From assembly GCF_026283945.1 (NCBI RefSeq), contig NZ_JAPDPC010000002.1, positions 248,001 through 312,000 of the forward strand: 64,000 nucleotides of DNA, written 5' to 3'. Numbering within the stretch: position 1 is the stretch's first letter; every line of letters starts with the position of its first letter. The stretch is from Dyella humicola. GTDB lineage: Bacteria > Pseudomonadota > Gammaproteobacteria > Xanthomonadales > Rhodanobacteraceae. A program made the position numbers and the translations under genes. Below, one piece after another: positions 52,320 through 61,314 of this stretch. The notes under the pieces were generated by a model that searched no databases, was not told the DNA's origin, and saw only the letters and a program-made list of their open reading frames with translations.

Positions 52320-52500
52320 GCGGCCGATCTTAAGCGAGTGTTGCGCCAGGGAGGTGACGAAAAGATCACGCCGATCGGGACGGATCGTCCTGGCGTGTTT
52401 TCCTGCTGTCTGCGACGGCCAACCGCGTTCCTTCAGGTGACTTTCGTTAGATTTCCACGGATGATCTGCCGCTACCCCGGGGCGATCAAGCCAGAGGCCA

Positions 52501-53415
52501 GTGAAGCAATCTATGTCCCCTATGTCCTACCTGGATGCACTTGAGGCCGAGAGCATCCATATTTTTCGAGAGACGGCGGCTGCTTTCGAGCGCCCGGTCA
52601 TGCTCTATTCCATCGGCAAGGACTCCTCCGTGCTGCTGCATCTGCTGCGCAAGGCGTTCTATCCTGCGCGCCCGCCGATGCCGCTGCTGCATGTCGACAC
52701 GACCTGGAAGTTCCGCGAGATGATCGCCTTTCGCGACCAGGTGGCGGCGGCAGGTGATGTCGAAGTTCTGGTGCACATCAATGAAGATGGCGTGCGCCAG
52801 GGCATTTCGCCGCTGGTCCACGGCTCGGCGGTGCACACCGATGTCATGAAGACGGTTGGCCTGAAGCAGGCGCTGGACAAATACCGCTTCGACGCCGCCA
52901 TTGGCGGTGCGCGGCGCGACGAGGAGAAGTCGCGCGCCAAGGAGCGCGTGTTCTCCTTCCGCAATGCCCAGCATCGCTGGGACCCGAAAAACCAGCGCCC
53001 GGAGTTCTGGCACACGTACAACACGCAGATCCACAAGGGCGAAAGTGTCCGTGTGTTTCCGTTGTCCAACTGGACCGAGATGGACGTGTGGCACTACATC
53101 CGCCGGGAGGGCATTCCGGTGGTGCCGCTGTATTTCGCCAAGCCGAGGCCGGTAGTGGAGCGCGACGGCGCGCTGATCATGATCGACGACGACCGTTTCA
53201 CCCTGCGCGAGGGTGAGGCGGTAGCCATGCGCGAAGTGCGCTTTCGCACGCTGGGCTGCTACCCGCTGACCGGCGCGGTGGCATCCAGCGCCGACACCCT
53301 GGACAAGATCATTGACGAGATGGCGACGTCGCGCAGCTCCGAACGCCAGGGGCGCGTGATCGACCACGACGCCAGCGCGTCCATGGAGCGCAAGAAGCAG
53401 GAGGGTTATTTCTGA
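52501..53415 (+). CDS. cysD: Sulfate adenylyltransferase, subunit 2
   Basis: A 304-residue CysD with a PP-loop-like [12 protein letters not shown] and a conserved FHVDT-type [25 protein letters not shown]. With CysN it makes adenosine phosphosulfate from sulfate. GTG 52501 has AGAGG only three bases away; ATG 52513 or 52522 is also possible. It overlaps cysNC by one base (TGATG). A GGACG/CGTCC inverted pair lies about 110 bases upstream at 52378-52390. Confidence 0.93.
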   Translation: MKQSMSPMSYLDALEAESIHIFRETAAAFERPVMLYSIGKDSSVLLHLLRKAFYPARPPMPLLHVDTTWKFREMIAFRDQVAAAGDVEVLVHINEDGVRQGISPLVHGSAVHTDVMKTVGLKQALDKYRFDAAIGGARRDEEKSRAKERVFSFRNAQHRWDPKNQRPEFWHTYNTQIHKGESVRVFPLSNWTEMDVWHYIRREGIPVVPLYFAKPRPVVERDGALIMIDDDRFTLREGEAVAMREVRFRTLGCYPLTGAVASSADTLDKIIDEMATSRSSERQGRVIDHDASASMERKKQEGYF

Positions 53416-55301
53416 TGACAACGATGGAAATCACCCCGGCCGCGCAGGACACGACCAACTTGCTGCGCTTCATCACCTGCGGCAGCGTCGATGACGGCAA
53501 GAGCACGCTGCTCGGCCGCCTGCTGTACGACGCGGGCATGTTGCCGGAGGACCAGGTCGCCGCGCTGATCCGTGACAGCCGCAAGCTGCACGCCGATGCG
53601 CCTGATCAGCTGGACTTTTCCCTGCTCACCGACGGTCTCGATGCTGAGCGTCAGCAGGGCATCACCATCGATGTGGCTTACCGCTATTTCCATACGCAGC
53701 GGCGCAGCTTCATCGTGGCCGACTGCCCGGGGCACGAGCAGTACACGCGCAACATGGCCACCGGCGCCTCGAATGCCGAGCTGGCGGTGGTGCTGGTGGA
53801 TGCGCGCAAGGGATTGCTGCCGCAGACGCGGCGGCATACCTATATCTGCGCGTTGATGGGTATCCGTCAGGTCGTTTTGGCGGTGAACAAGATGGATCTG
53901 ATCGACTACCGGGATGATGTCTACGCCGCCATCGCGAACGAATACCGCGAACTGGCCGCGCATCTGGGTATCACCACCGTACATTGCCTGCCCGTGGTCG
54001 CCCCGAGTGGCGAAAACGTCGGCCAGCGTTCCACGCGCATGCCCTGGTACCGAGGTCCCTGCCTGCTGGAGTTGCTGGAGTCGGCCGATACGACGGCCAC
54101 GCAAGCGGCCGACTTCCGCATGCCGGTCCAGTGGGTGAACCGGCCGGATGCCTCATTCCGCGGTTATGCCGGCACGATCTGTGGAGGCCGTGTGGCGGTG
54201 GGCAGTGAGATCGTCGTGCAGCCGGCCATGCGGCGGGCACGCATCGAACGCATCGTCACGGCCGATGGCGACCTTGGGGAGGCGATGGCTGGGCAGGCGG
54301 TGACGCTGACCCTGGATCGCGAGGTCGATGTGAGTCGCGGCGATGTGATTGCCGATGCCACGCGGCCGGCCCCGGTGGCGGACCAGTTCGCCGCGCACCT
54401 GTTATGGATGGGTGATGAGCCATTGCTGCCCAATCGCGCTTACTGGCTGAAGATGGGTTCCCGTACCGTCAATGCGCGGGTTACCACGATCAAGCACAAG
54501 GTCGACGTGAATACCCAGGCCGAGCTGGCCGCGCGTCGGCTCGACCTCAACGAGGTCGGCTACTGCAATATCGACCTGGACCACGCCATACCCTTTGAGA
54601 CCTATGCGGACAACCGCACGCTCGGTGGCTTCATCCTGATCGATCGCCAGACGCATGCCACGGTCGGCTGCGGCATGCTCGACTTCGCCTTGCGCCGCGC
54701 TGCCAATGTGCACTGGCAGCACACCGACCTCAATAAGGATGTCCGTAGCGCCAGCAAGGGGCAGCAGTCGCGCTGCCTGTGGTTCACCGGCCTGTCGGGC
54801 GCGGGCAAGTCCACCGTGGCCAACCTGGTCGAGCGCCGTCTGCACGCACTCGGCTACCACACCTATATGTTGGACGGTGACAACCTGCGCCACGGCCTCA
54901 ACAAGGATCTTGGCTTCACGGCAGAGGCGCGAGTGGAAAACGTGCGGCGTGTGGCCGAGGTAGCCCATCTGATGGTCGATGCCGGCCTGATCGTGCTGGT
55001 CTGTGTGATTTCGCCGTTCCAGAGCGAACGTCGGTTCGCCCGCAGCCTGTTCGACGGCGGCGAGTTCCTCGAGGTCTTCGTGGACACCACTTTGGAGGAG
55101 TGCGAGCGGCGCGATTCGAAGGGCTTGTACCGCAAGGCCCGTGCCGGCGAGATCATCAACTTCACCGGTATCGACTCACCCTACGAGGCGCCCGAACAGG
55201 CGGAGTTGCATCTGCGCACCGCCGGCTTGCGCCCCGAACAGCTGGCCGAGCAGGTGGTGGAGCAGTTGCTCGCGGGGTTGGGGCCGCATCACTCGCGCTA
55301 A
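53415..55301 (+). CDS. cysNC: Bifunctional sulfate adenylyltransferase subunit 1 / adenylylsulfate kinase
   Basis: A 628-residue fusion. The N-terminal GTPase (about 1-430) has [22 protein letters not shown] and NKMD as G motifs. The C-terminal kinase (about 445-628) has [11 protein letters not shown] and [10 protein letters not shown], so one protein provides both the GTP-driven step and APS phosphorylation to PAPS. The product can feed cysteine synthesis or the sulfotransferase-like domain at 24307. The first ATG overlaps the cysD stop. Confidence 0.95.
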   Translation: MTTMEITPAAQDTTNLLRFITCGSVDDGKSTLLGRLLYDAGMLPEDQVAALIRDSRKLHADAPDQLDFSLLTDGLDAERQQGITIDVAYRYFHTQRRSFIVADCPGHEQYTRNMATGASNAELAVVLVDARKGLLPQTRRHTYICALMGIRQVVLAVNKMDLIDYRDDVYAAIANEYRELAAHLGITTVHCLPVVAPSGENVGQRSTRMPWYRGPCLLELLESADTTATQAADFRMPVQWVNRPDASFRGYAGTICGGRVAVGSEIVVQPAMRRARIERIVTADGDLGEAMAGQAVTLTLDREVDVSRGDVIADATRPAPVADQFAAHLLWMGDEPLLPNRAYWLKMGSRTVNARVTTIKHKVDVNTQAELAARRLDLNEVGYCNIDLDHAIPFETYADNRTLGGFILIDRQTHATVGCGMLDFALRRAANVHWQHTDLNKDVRSASKGQQSRCLWFTGLSGAGKSTVANLVERRLHALGYHTYMLDGDNLRHGLNKDLGFTAEARVENVRRVAEVAHLMVDAGLIVLVCVISPFQSERRFARSLFDGGEFLEVFVDTTLEECERRDSKGLYRKARAGEIINFTGIDSPYEAPEQAELHLRTAGLRPEQLAEQVVEQLLAGLGPHHSR

Positions 55302-55435
55302 ATGCACGGGTGCGTAGAGTACGGCGTTGCACGACGCGGTCATCGATACGGCGACGCACGGTAAGCCGGCGTCGCTCGGCTTGGAATGCCTTGTTCGCGC
55401 GGCGATAATGTTGTTTTCCCCAGAGCACGACTGCG

Positions 55436-56536
55436 ATGACCGAGAAGACCGTACTTAATGACACCCATCGCGCGCTCGGAGCGCGTATGGTCGATTTCGG
55501 TGGCTGGGACATGCCGATCAACTACGGCTCGCAGATCGAGGAGCACCACGTCGTGCGTCGCGATGCCGGCATGTTCGACGTCTCGCATATGACCGTGGTC
55601 GACCTGCATGGCCCGCGCACGCGGGACTTCCTGCGTCACCTGCTGGCCAACAGCGTCGACAAGCTGAAGGTCCATGGCAAGGCGCTGTATTCGTGCATGC
55701 TCAACCCGCAGGGCGGCGTCATCGACGACCTCATCGTGTATTTCCTGGGTGAAGAATTCTTCCGCCTGGTGGTCAATGCGGCCACCCGCGAGAAGGACCT
55801 GGCCTGGATTGAACAGCAGGCCAAGGCCTTCGATGTGCAGGTGAAGGAGCGTCCGGACTTCGCCATGATCGCCGTGCAGGGTCCCAACGCCCGCGCCAAG
55901 ACCATCGGCCTGCTGGCCGAGATCGACCACCAGCGTATCGGCAAGCTGGGCAAGTTCGCCGCCGCCGCTGCGCAGGGGCCGCATGGCATGCCGCTGTTCG
56001 TCGCCCGTACCGGTTACACCGGTGAAGATGGTTTCGAGATCATCGTGCCGCAAGAGCATGCCGTGGCCTTGTGGCAGGCGCTGGTCGCCGCCGGCGTCGC
56101 GCCGGCCGGCCTCGGTGCCCGTGACACGCTGCGCCTGGAAGCCGGCATGAATCTTTACGGGCAGGACATGGACGAGACCGTGTCGCCGTGGGAGGCCAAC
56201 CTCGGCTGGACCATCGCGCTAGACGAGGGGCGTGACTTCATCGGCCGCAAGGCGCTCGAGGCGCAGAAGGCCGAGGGTGTGAAGCGCGTGATGGTCGGCC
56301 TGGTGCTCGACGACAAGGGTGTGCTGCGTCATGGCCAGCCCGTGCTCACGGCAAACGGTGCGGGCGAGATCCTCTCCGGCAGTTTCGCGCCGACGCTCAA
56401 CAAGGCAGTCGCCTTTGCACGCATTCCGGCGGGCGAGGCGGGCGACGTGCGCGTGGATATCCGTGGACGCGAGGTGCCGGTGCGGCTGGTGAAGTACCCG
56501 TTCGTTCGCGACGGCAAGCCCTGCGAAGGCATTTGA
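55436..56536 (+). CDS. gcvT: Glycine cleavage system aminomethyltransferase (T protein)
   Basis: A 366-residue GcvT with [47 protein letters not shown] and [22 protein letters not shown] as family landmarks. It transfers the methylene carbon to tetrahydrofolate after GcvP/GcvH action. gcvP is not in this window. It is followed by gcvH after about 97 bases. Confidence 0.96.
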   Translation: MTEKTVLNDTHRALGARMVDFGGWDMPINYGSQIEEHHVVRRDAGMFDVSHMTVVDLHGPRTRDFLRHLLANSVDKLKVHGKALYSCMLNPQGGVIDDLIVYFLGEEFFRLVVNAATREKDLAWIEQQAKAFDVQVKERPDFAMIAVQGPNARAKTIGLLAEIDHQRIGKLGKFAAAAAQGPHGMPLFVARTGYTGEDGFEIIVPQEHAVALWQALVAAGVAPAGLGARDTLRLEAGMNLYGQDMDETVSPWEANLGWTIALDEGRDFIGRKALEAQKAEGVKRVMVGLVLDDKGVLRHGQPVLTANGAGEILSGSFAPTLNKAVAFARIPAGEAGDVRVDIRGREVPVRLVKYPFVRDGKPCEGI

Positions 56537-56632
56537 TCTCGACGGCAACATCACGAGCGGTGTTGCCACAAGAATGAAGCGGCTAGAATTGCCGCTCCAT
56601 CCCCGACCCAATATCAACGACTGGATTCGATC

Positions 56633-57028
56633 ATGAGCGAGATTCCCGGCGATCTGAAATTCCTCAAGTCCCACGAATGGGCCCGCGTCGAAGACGACGG
56701 CCTGGTTCGCGTGGGTATTTCCGACCATGCCCAGGGCCAGCTCGGTGACCTGGTGTACGTGGAGTTGCCGGAGATCGGCGCCAGCGTGCAGGCCGGCCAC
56801 GGCGTGGCCGTGGTCGAGTCGGTCAAGGCCGCCTCGGACATCTACAGCCCGGTGTCCGGCGAGATCGTGGCGGTCAACGAAGGCCTCAACGACAAGCCCG
56901 AGACGATCAACGAAGACGCCTTCGGTGACGGCTGGATTTTCCTGGTTCGCGCCAGCGACCGGGCCGAGCTGGACGAGTTGCTCGACGCCGACGCCTATGC
57001 CGAACTGATCGAGAACGAAGACCACTAA
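56633..57028 (+). CDS. gcvH: Glycine cleavage system H protein
   Basis: A 131-residue GcvH with the lipoyl-lysine in [18 protein letters not shown] (Lys about residue 65), and [12 protein letters not shown] at the start. It shuttles the aminomethyl group between P, T and L proteins. A strong terminator follows 23 bases after the stop. Confidence 0.97.
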   Translation: MSEIPGDLKFLKSHEWARVEDDGLVRVGISDHAQGQLGDLVYVELPEIGASVQAGHGVAVVESVKAASDIYSPVSGEIVAVNEGLNDKPETINEDAFGDGWIFLVRASDRAELDELLDADAYAELIENEDH

Positions 57029-57050
57029 GTCCTCGTTCGCCGCTTCACCC

Positions 57051-57085
57051 GACGCCGGCCGCCACCAAGCGGCCGGCGTCTTTTT
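57051..57085 (+). terminator. Rho-independent terminator after gcvH
   Basis: An 11-base perfect stem, GACGCCGGCCG (57051-57061) and CGGCCGGCGTC (57070-57080), is followed by five T residues (57081-57085). It ends the gcvT-gcvH unit. Confidence 0.9.
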
Positions 57086-57673
57086 AAGCGGCGGGCATCC
57101 GTGATCCTCATCAACAGGCACTGACTTTGCCGGCTGCCACCGCATCGACTGCATGATGAGTTCGCGAGGAATGCACACGTCGGCAGCGAACCCCTGCAAG
57201 CCCGCGATGGGGTCATGTCGGCAGCTCGAGGGGCGGCAGTTTGGTGGCCGCAAAAGTTACCGACGGCTATGCCGATAGATGTCCATGAGGCAGATCAGGG
57301 AGGGGTTCGCAGGAGCGTGCAGGGTCCCGATGAAGGGCCTTCGCGACCGATTCGGTGTCCGATGGAGGGGCGCGCGGGCTTCTTCCCGGGGTGGGCGATC
57401 GGACGATTTCAGTCGTGTTCTGTTCATTCTTTAGCCCCCTCATTTGGCTTGCAACTTACCCTGTGTATTCACTGGGATACGTGCTAAGTCAGCATGTCGG
57501 CGTCATGTTGCGGTGTAGCATAAAACGCCTTGTTTTAAGCGGTTTTATTACATTAACGCGTTATATGGGTGTATTTAAATTTAGCGGTATGGACGTCCGA
57601 TACTAAATACCCTTCGACCCCCCTCAGGCCTTATCCGGTGGGGGTTTGGACCCTCCCGGGGGTGGATGAAACG

Positions 57674-57699
57674 AATTGATTTCGTAGCTAAAATCAATT
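57674..57699. repeat. Perfect 9-bp inverted repeat overlapping the -35 site
   Basis: AATTGATTT (57674-57682) and AAATCAATT (57691-57699) are exact inverted copies around an 8-base loop. The right arm ends where TTGACA begins, so a protein bound here would block the promoter. It is a candidate operator for the gene downstream. Confidence 0.6.
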
Positions 57700-57726
57700 G
57701 ACAGTTGAAATCTTCAGGAATAGCTT
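57698..57726 (+). promoter_or_regulatory. Putative promoter of the MetJ-H1 gene
   Basis: TTGACA (57698-57703), a perfect -35 hexamer, is followed after 17 bases by TAGCTT (57721-57726), a weak -10. The ATG is 28 bases downstream, giving a short leader with GGAGAA (57741-57746) as ribosome site. The AT-rich surroundings support promoter activity. Confidence 0.55.
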
Positions 57727-57754
57727 TCGCAACGGAACACGGAGAACGGGTGCT

Positions 57755-58324
57755 ATGGCAACTTCGAAATTCATACCGCCTTATATCGAGCATGGAGAAA
57801 AGGCCAGCGCAGTACGCAAGATCACGGTCTCGATCCCACTGCACGTTCTAAGGCCCCTTTCTGACGAACGCACCCGTCGTCAGGTGAACAATCTTCGGCA
57901 CGCCACCAATAGCGATCTGCTTGTGGAGGCGTTCCTACATGCTTTTACTGGGCAACCACTGCCAACTGATGAGGAGCTGAGACGAACTATGGCCACTGCC
58001 AAGAAAGCCGCTGCAAAGAAGCCGGCCGCCAAGAAGGCGACCAAGAAGACCGCCGTGAAGAAGGCCGCCGCCAAGAAGCCGGTTGCCCGTAAGCCGGTCG
58101 CCAAGAAGGCTGCCGCCAAGAAGGTCGCCAAGAAAGCTGTCGCCAAGAAGCGTCCGGCGGCCGCCAAGAAGGCTGCCGTGAAGAAGGTCGCTGTCAAGAA
58201 GGTCGCGAAGAAGGTTGCCAAGAAGGCCGCCAAGAGGACCGTGAAGAAGGCTGCCGCCGCCAAGGTGGTAAAGGCTACCAAGACCACCAAGACCACCAAG
58301 ACCACCAAGGTCGCGAAGAAGTAA
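57755..58324 (+). CDS. MetJ-type repressor fused to a histone-H1-like lysine-rich tail
   Basis: A 189-residue protein. Residues about 6-78 match E. coli MetJ closely: KITVSIPL with Lys22 and Thr24 at the DNA-contacting beta-strand positions, [17 protein letters not shown] and [17 protein letters not shown]. coli MetJ uses S-adenosylmethionine as corepressor. The MetJ C-terminal helix is replaced by residues 79-189, built almost wholly of Lys and Ala with Val ([18 protein letters not shown]), a histone-H1-like tail. The internal in-frame ATG at 57989 starts MATAKK, so a separate H1-like product from the same frame is possible, but its ribosome site is 12 bases away. ATG 57755 has GGAGAA eight bases upstream. 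Confidence 0.85.
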   Translation: MATSKFIPPYIEHGEKASAVRKITVSIPLHVLRPLSDERTRRQVNNLRHATNSDLLVEAFLHAFTGQPLPTDEELRRTMATAKKAAAKKPAAKKATKKTAVKKAAAKKPVARKPVAKKAAAKKVAKKAVAKKRPAAAKKAAVKKVAVKKVAKKVAKKAAKRTVKKAAAAKVVKATKTTKTTKTTKVAKK

Positions 58325-58336
58325 GTATCAACTTAC
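58321..58336 (+). terminator. Short hairpin at the end of the MetJ-H1 gene
   Basis: GTAAGT (58321-58326) pairs with ACTTAC (58331-58336) and includes the stop codon. A second, stronger hairpin follows. Alone it is too short to be a certain terminator. Confidence 0.4.
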
Positions 58337-58661
58337 ATAACTAGCTTCACCGACTTTTCTCCCCGCGGTGCCCAGCGCGGGGAGAGTCTTCGAAAGCGCG
58401 ATTCGTCCCGGCCCATGCCGGGACGCTTCGTTTCCGGGGTACGAAAAATTCGTAGGCGACCTCGGATATCGCCACGATGACGCGGCCGTGACATACCGGC
58501 CCGATCCTGGCCTGTGCGACGTGACGCTACGCACGATTTGCCGTGGTGCCACATTACGGTTACCTTTCGTACATCCGCGCCGCGAGAGCCTGGGGAGGTT
58601 CCCGCTCCTGGATTCACAGGGGGAAAAAGCGCGGGTATCTGATGACACTCAGTGAGAGACC
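58337..58661. other. Region between MetJ-H1 and the TonB-family gene
   Basis: About 325 bases with the two hairpins described, a TACGAA/TTCGTA pair near 58440-58454, and no supported gene. The promoter of the TonB-family gene must lie in the right part; no clear hexamers are seen. Confidence 0.45.
58359..58384 (+). terminator. Hairpin downstream of the MetJ-H1 gene
   Basis: CTCCCCGCG (58359-58367) pairs with CGCGGGGAG (58376-58384), a perfect 9-base stem. The T-rich tail is weak (GTCTT). A similar hairpin, CGTCCCGG with CCGGGACG, lies at 58404-58425. Together they probably end transcription. Confidence 0.6.
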
Positions 58662-59705
58662 ATGGATACCCGAAATACACGTCATGCGCGTCGCCGTGCG
58701 CGCGGGGCCGTTCGCCCAGCCGCCATCGCCATTGTTGCCGTCGTCGCCGTGCTTGCGGCAGCATCTTGGTTCCTTATCATCAAGCCGCACCAAGACCTGG
58801 CCGACACTGACGCGGGCGCGCATCCGTCGACACCGGTGGTGGCGGGTCATGAAGCGCCTCCGCCGCCAGCCAACGTGGCGGCCATGAGTACCAATCAGCT
58901 GCTGTCCGAAGCCCGCAAGGCGGTGAACGAGCAGCGCCTGCTGGCGCCCGCCGGCAACAACGCCTTCGAGTTCTATCTCAAGGTGCTCGAGAAGCAGCCG
59001 GGTAACCAGGTCGCATCGGATGCACTCCGTGAGACCTTCCCGGTCGGTTCCAGCGTCGCCGAACAGGCGATCAACCAGCGCGACTTCACTGAGGCCCAGC
59101 GGCAGATCGATCTGCTCGCCAAGGCCGATCCGGCGAACTACACGCTGACGATCCTGCGTTCGAAGCTGGATGCTCAGCGCAAGCTGCAGGATCGCGAACA
59201 ACAGATGGCATCGGACAAGGAGAAGCAGGCACAGCTGGCTGCCCAGAAGGCCGTGTCCGACAAGGCCGAGGCCGATCGCCAGGTGGCCGAGGCGCAGCAG
59301 AAGGCGCTCGCCGAACAGCAGCAGAAGGCTGCGCAAGCACGCCTCGCTCAGCAACAGCAGGCACCGTCCGAGTCGGCGCGCCAGTCGCAGGCGAGCACGG
59401 CGGCAGCGGCGAGCGAAGGCTCCAGTGCAGGCGGCTCACATGGCGCGGTGCTGATGAGAAATGTCAGTCCGCGTTATCCGGCGACGGCGATGCGATCCAA
59501 CCAGGAGGGCTGGGTGGAGCTGACTTTCACCGTCACGCCGGAAGGCAACGTGGATGATGTGAAGGTGGTCGATGCGGAGCCGCGTCACGTATTCGATCGC
59601 GCAGCGGTCGAAGCAGTGACCCGTTGGAAGTACCAGCCGGCGACCCAGAATGGCGCACCGGTGGCCTCGCAGGACAAGCGACGCATCGTCTTCAAGCTCA
59701 ACTGA
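58662..59705 (+). CDS. TonB-family energy transducer-like protein
   Basis: A 347-residue protein with one N-terminal membrane helix (about 20-40), a Pro-rich segment (APPPPAN), a charged and Gln-rich helical middle (about 160-255), and a C-terminal TonB domain with VSPRYPATAMRSNQEGWVELTFTVTPEGNV and RWKYQPATQNG. It probably bridges the inner membrane to outer-membrane receptors or other envelope partners. ExbB/ExbD are not nearby. Its middle is longer than in classical TonB. Confidence 0.86.
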   Translation: MDTRNTRHARRRARGAVRPAAIAIVAVVAVLAAASWFLIIKPHQDLADTDAGAHPSTPVVAGHEAPPPPANVAAMSTNQLLSEARKAVNEQRLLAPAGNNAFEFYLKVLEKQPGNQVASDALRETFPVGSSVAEQAINQRDFTEAQRQIDLLAKADPANYTLTILRSKLDAQRKLQDREQQMASDKEKQAQLAAQKAVSDKAEADRQVAEAQQKALAEQQQKAAQARLAQQQQAPSESARQSQASTAAAASEGSSAGGSHGAVLMRNVSPRYPATAMRSNQEGWVELTFTVTPEGNVDDVKVVDAEPRHVFDRAAVEAVTRWKYQPATQNGAPVASQDKRRIVFKLN

Positions 59706-59744
59706 TCAGTAGCGGGCGGCACGGGCGTGCGACCCGTACGAACG

Positions 59745-59780
59745 AAAGAGGCGCTGCATGGGTCCATGCAGCGCCTCTTT
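59745..59780. terminator. Bidirectional terminator between convergent genes
   Basis: A 16-base stem, AAAGAGGCGCTGCATG, pairs with its exact complement CATGCAGCGCCTCTTT around GGTC. It has T/A tracts at both ends and lies between the convergent TonB-family and serine-hydrolase genes, so it can act on both strands. Confidence 0.9.
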
Positions 59781-59812
59781 GCTTCCAGGGCTGGGGTGAT
59801 CCGCAGGATGGA

Positions 59813-61126
59813 TCAGCGGCTCGTGGCGTGACCGCTCGCCGCGGTCTTGGTCTTGTTGCGTGTCTTGCCTTTGGAGGTTGCGGCCGCCTTGGCAGGCGCA
59901 TCGCTGTCGAGGCCAGCCCAATCGACATGCGGCAAGCCAAGCAGGCCATCCAGGACCTCGGGCATCAGGCCCGAGGGGACAGGGCCAGCGGAATTCCACA
60001 GCGTCACCACGCCGACGTGGTATTTCGGGAAGAAGCCGATCATGGTGCGATAGCCCTCGACCGCCCCGGCATGGAAGACCAGGGTTTCGCCACCGTATTC
60101 GAACACGCGCCAGCCGAGGGCGTAACTCGCGTCGCTCAGGCGTGCGCGTCGCCATGGCGTGGAGCGCAATTCGACCGGGGTGGCGACTTCCGGCGAGTGC
60201 AGCGTTTCCAGTAGTTGAGGGGGCAGCACGTCGGGGCGGCCGCCCATCTGTGCAATCAGCCACTGCTCCATGTCACGCAGGCTCGCGTTTACGCCGGCGG
60301 CCGGCGCCACGCGGTAATAGGCTTCCTTCGGTTCGAAGGGTGTCCAGCCGCCGCCGCTGGGGCGATGCGGGCGCGCCCAACTCTTGCTCGCCTCCAATGC
60401 TTCGCGGCCATAACTCGCGGTCTTCATGCCCAGCGGGAAAAAAATGCGCTTGTCGACCTGGCGGTTGAAGAAGTCACCGGTCTGCGCGTAGATCACGTCG
60501 CCGATCAGGCTGAAGGCAACGTTTTGGTAGCCATAGCATTGGCCCACGCCGCAGGTGAGGTCGACCTCGTCGAGCTTACGCACCAGTTCCTCGTAGGGGA
60601 TGTTCTCCTCGAGCATGGTGTCGTAGGTGTTCTTGGGCAGGCCCACGCGCTGGCCGAGAATGTCGCGCACGGTCGCCTGCTGCTGCGCCGAGTCGTCCTT
60701 GAGTTTGAAGAACGGCAATACGCTGGCCAACTTGGTATCCCAATCCAGCTTGCCTTCATTCACCAGCACGCCGGTCAGTGCGGTGGCGAATGCCTTGGAC
60801 AGCGATGCCAGGCGAAACACGGTTTCCGGCGTCACCGGCTCGCGCGTGGCCGCATTGGCGTAGCCAATCGTGTCCTCGAACACGACCTTGTCGCCCACGA
60901 CGACGGCCGTCGCTAGGCCCGCCACCGAATTGCGCTCATCTAGTTTCTGCAGCCACTGCTGATAGGCGTCCAGCGTTTCCTTGATGCGATCGGCGGGCAG
61001 GGCGGGCGTCTGCGCGGAGGCGCCGGCAGGCTGTGCCGCAGGGGGATCGATAGGACTGGCGAGCGCCGGCGCGCTGTCCAGGCACAGCGCCGCGGCGATC
61101 AAGAGGGGAATCGTGCGTAACGTCAT
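59813..61126 (-). CDS. Serine hydrolase of the beta-lactamase/penicillin-binding class C family
   Basis: A 437-residue protein with a signal peptide (cleavage near ALAS). The catalytic SxxK is SLSKAF (about residues 110-115), the Tyr-x-Asn is in YGYQNVAFS, and a His-x-Gly third motif occurs in FHAGAVEGY. Families with this set include esterases, D-aminopeptidases and class C-like enzymes; the third motif HxG is common among esterase-like members. The C-terminus is Lys/Ala-rich. The substrate is not evident. Confidence 0.84.
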   Translation of the reverse strand: MTLRTIPLLIAAALCLDSAPALASPIDPPAAQPAGASAQTPALPADRIKETLDAYQQWLQKLDERNSVAGLATAVVVGDKVVFEDTIGYANAATREPVTPETVFRLASLSKAFATALTGVLVNEGKLDWDTKLASVLPFFKLKDDSAQQQATVRDILGQRVGLPKNTYDTMLEENIPYEELVRKLDEVDLTCGVGQCYGYQNVAFSLIGDVIYAQTGDFFNRQVDKRIFFPLGMKTASYGREALEASKSWARPHRPSGGGWTPFEPKEAYYRVAPAAGVNASLRDMEQWLIAQMGGRPDVLPPQLLETLHSPEVATPVELRSTPWRRARLSDASYALGWRVFEYGGETLVFHAGAVEGYRTMIGFFPKYHVGVVTLWNSAGPVPSGLMPEVLDGLLGLPHVDWAGLDSDAPAKAAATSKGKTRNKTKTAASGHATSR

Positions 61127-61314
61127 ACTACTCGAACGCTTTGGTGGAGCCTGCTGGGCGCCGTTGGAACTAGAACGGCGCCGGACGGACCGGGCCAGGT
61201 GGATGCGAGTCGGATCCCTCCGTGACGCGTGGCCGAGAGTAACTCAGGTCAGGCCGAAAGTCCCCGTTGCCTCATGGACGTTTGGGAGCTGTCTGCCTGC
61301 AAGAGGTGCTAGCC

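Larger units (their letters stand above)
57086..57754. other. Long AT-rich upstream region of the MetJ-like gene
   Basis: About 670 bases without a supported gene. The first third has ordinary GC content with no recognised frame. From about 57420 the DNA becomes markedly AT-richer than its surroundings, includes GGACGTCC (57591-57598, close to a MetJ box), a C-run/G-run pair at about 57618-57646, and the inverted repeat and promoter described separately. It is probably a long regulatory region. Confidence 0.5.

Noticed and set aside
57880-58308. Reverse-strand hydrophobic frame opposite the lysine-rich tail
   Set aside because: AAG/GCC repeats read backwards as Leu/Ala/Phe-rich; no gene signals.
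57989-58324. Short-period repeats resembling a CRISPR or satellite
   Set aside because: The repeats are AAGAAG/GCC codons of the Lys/Ala tail, not spaced direct repeats with spacers.
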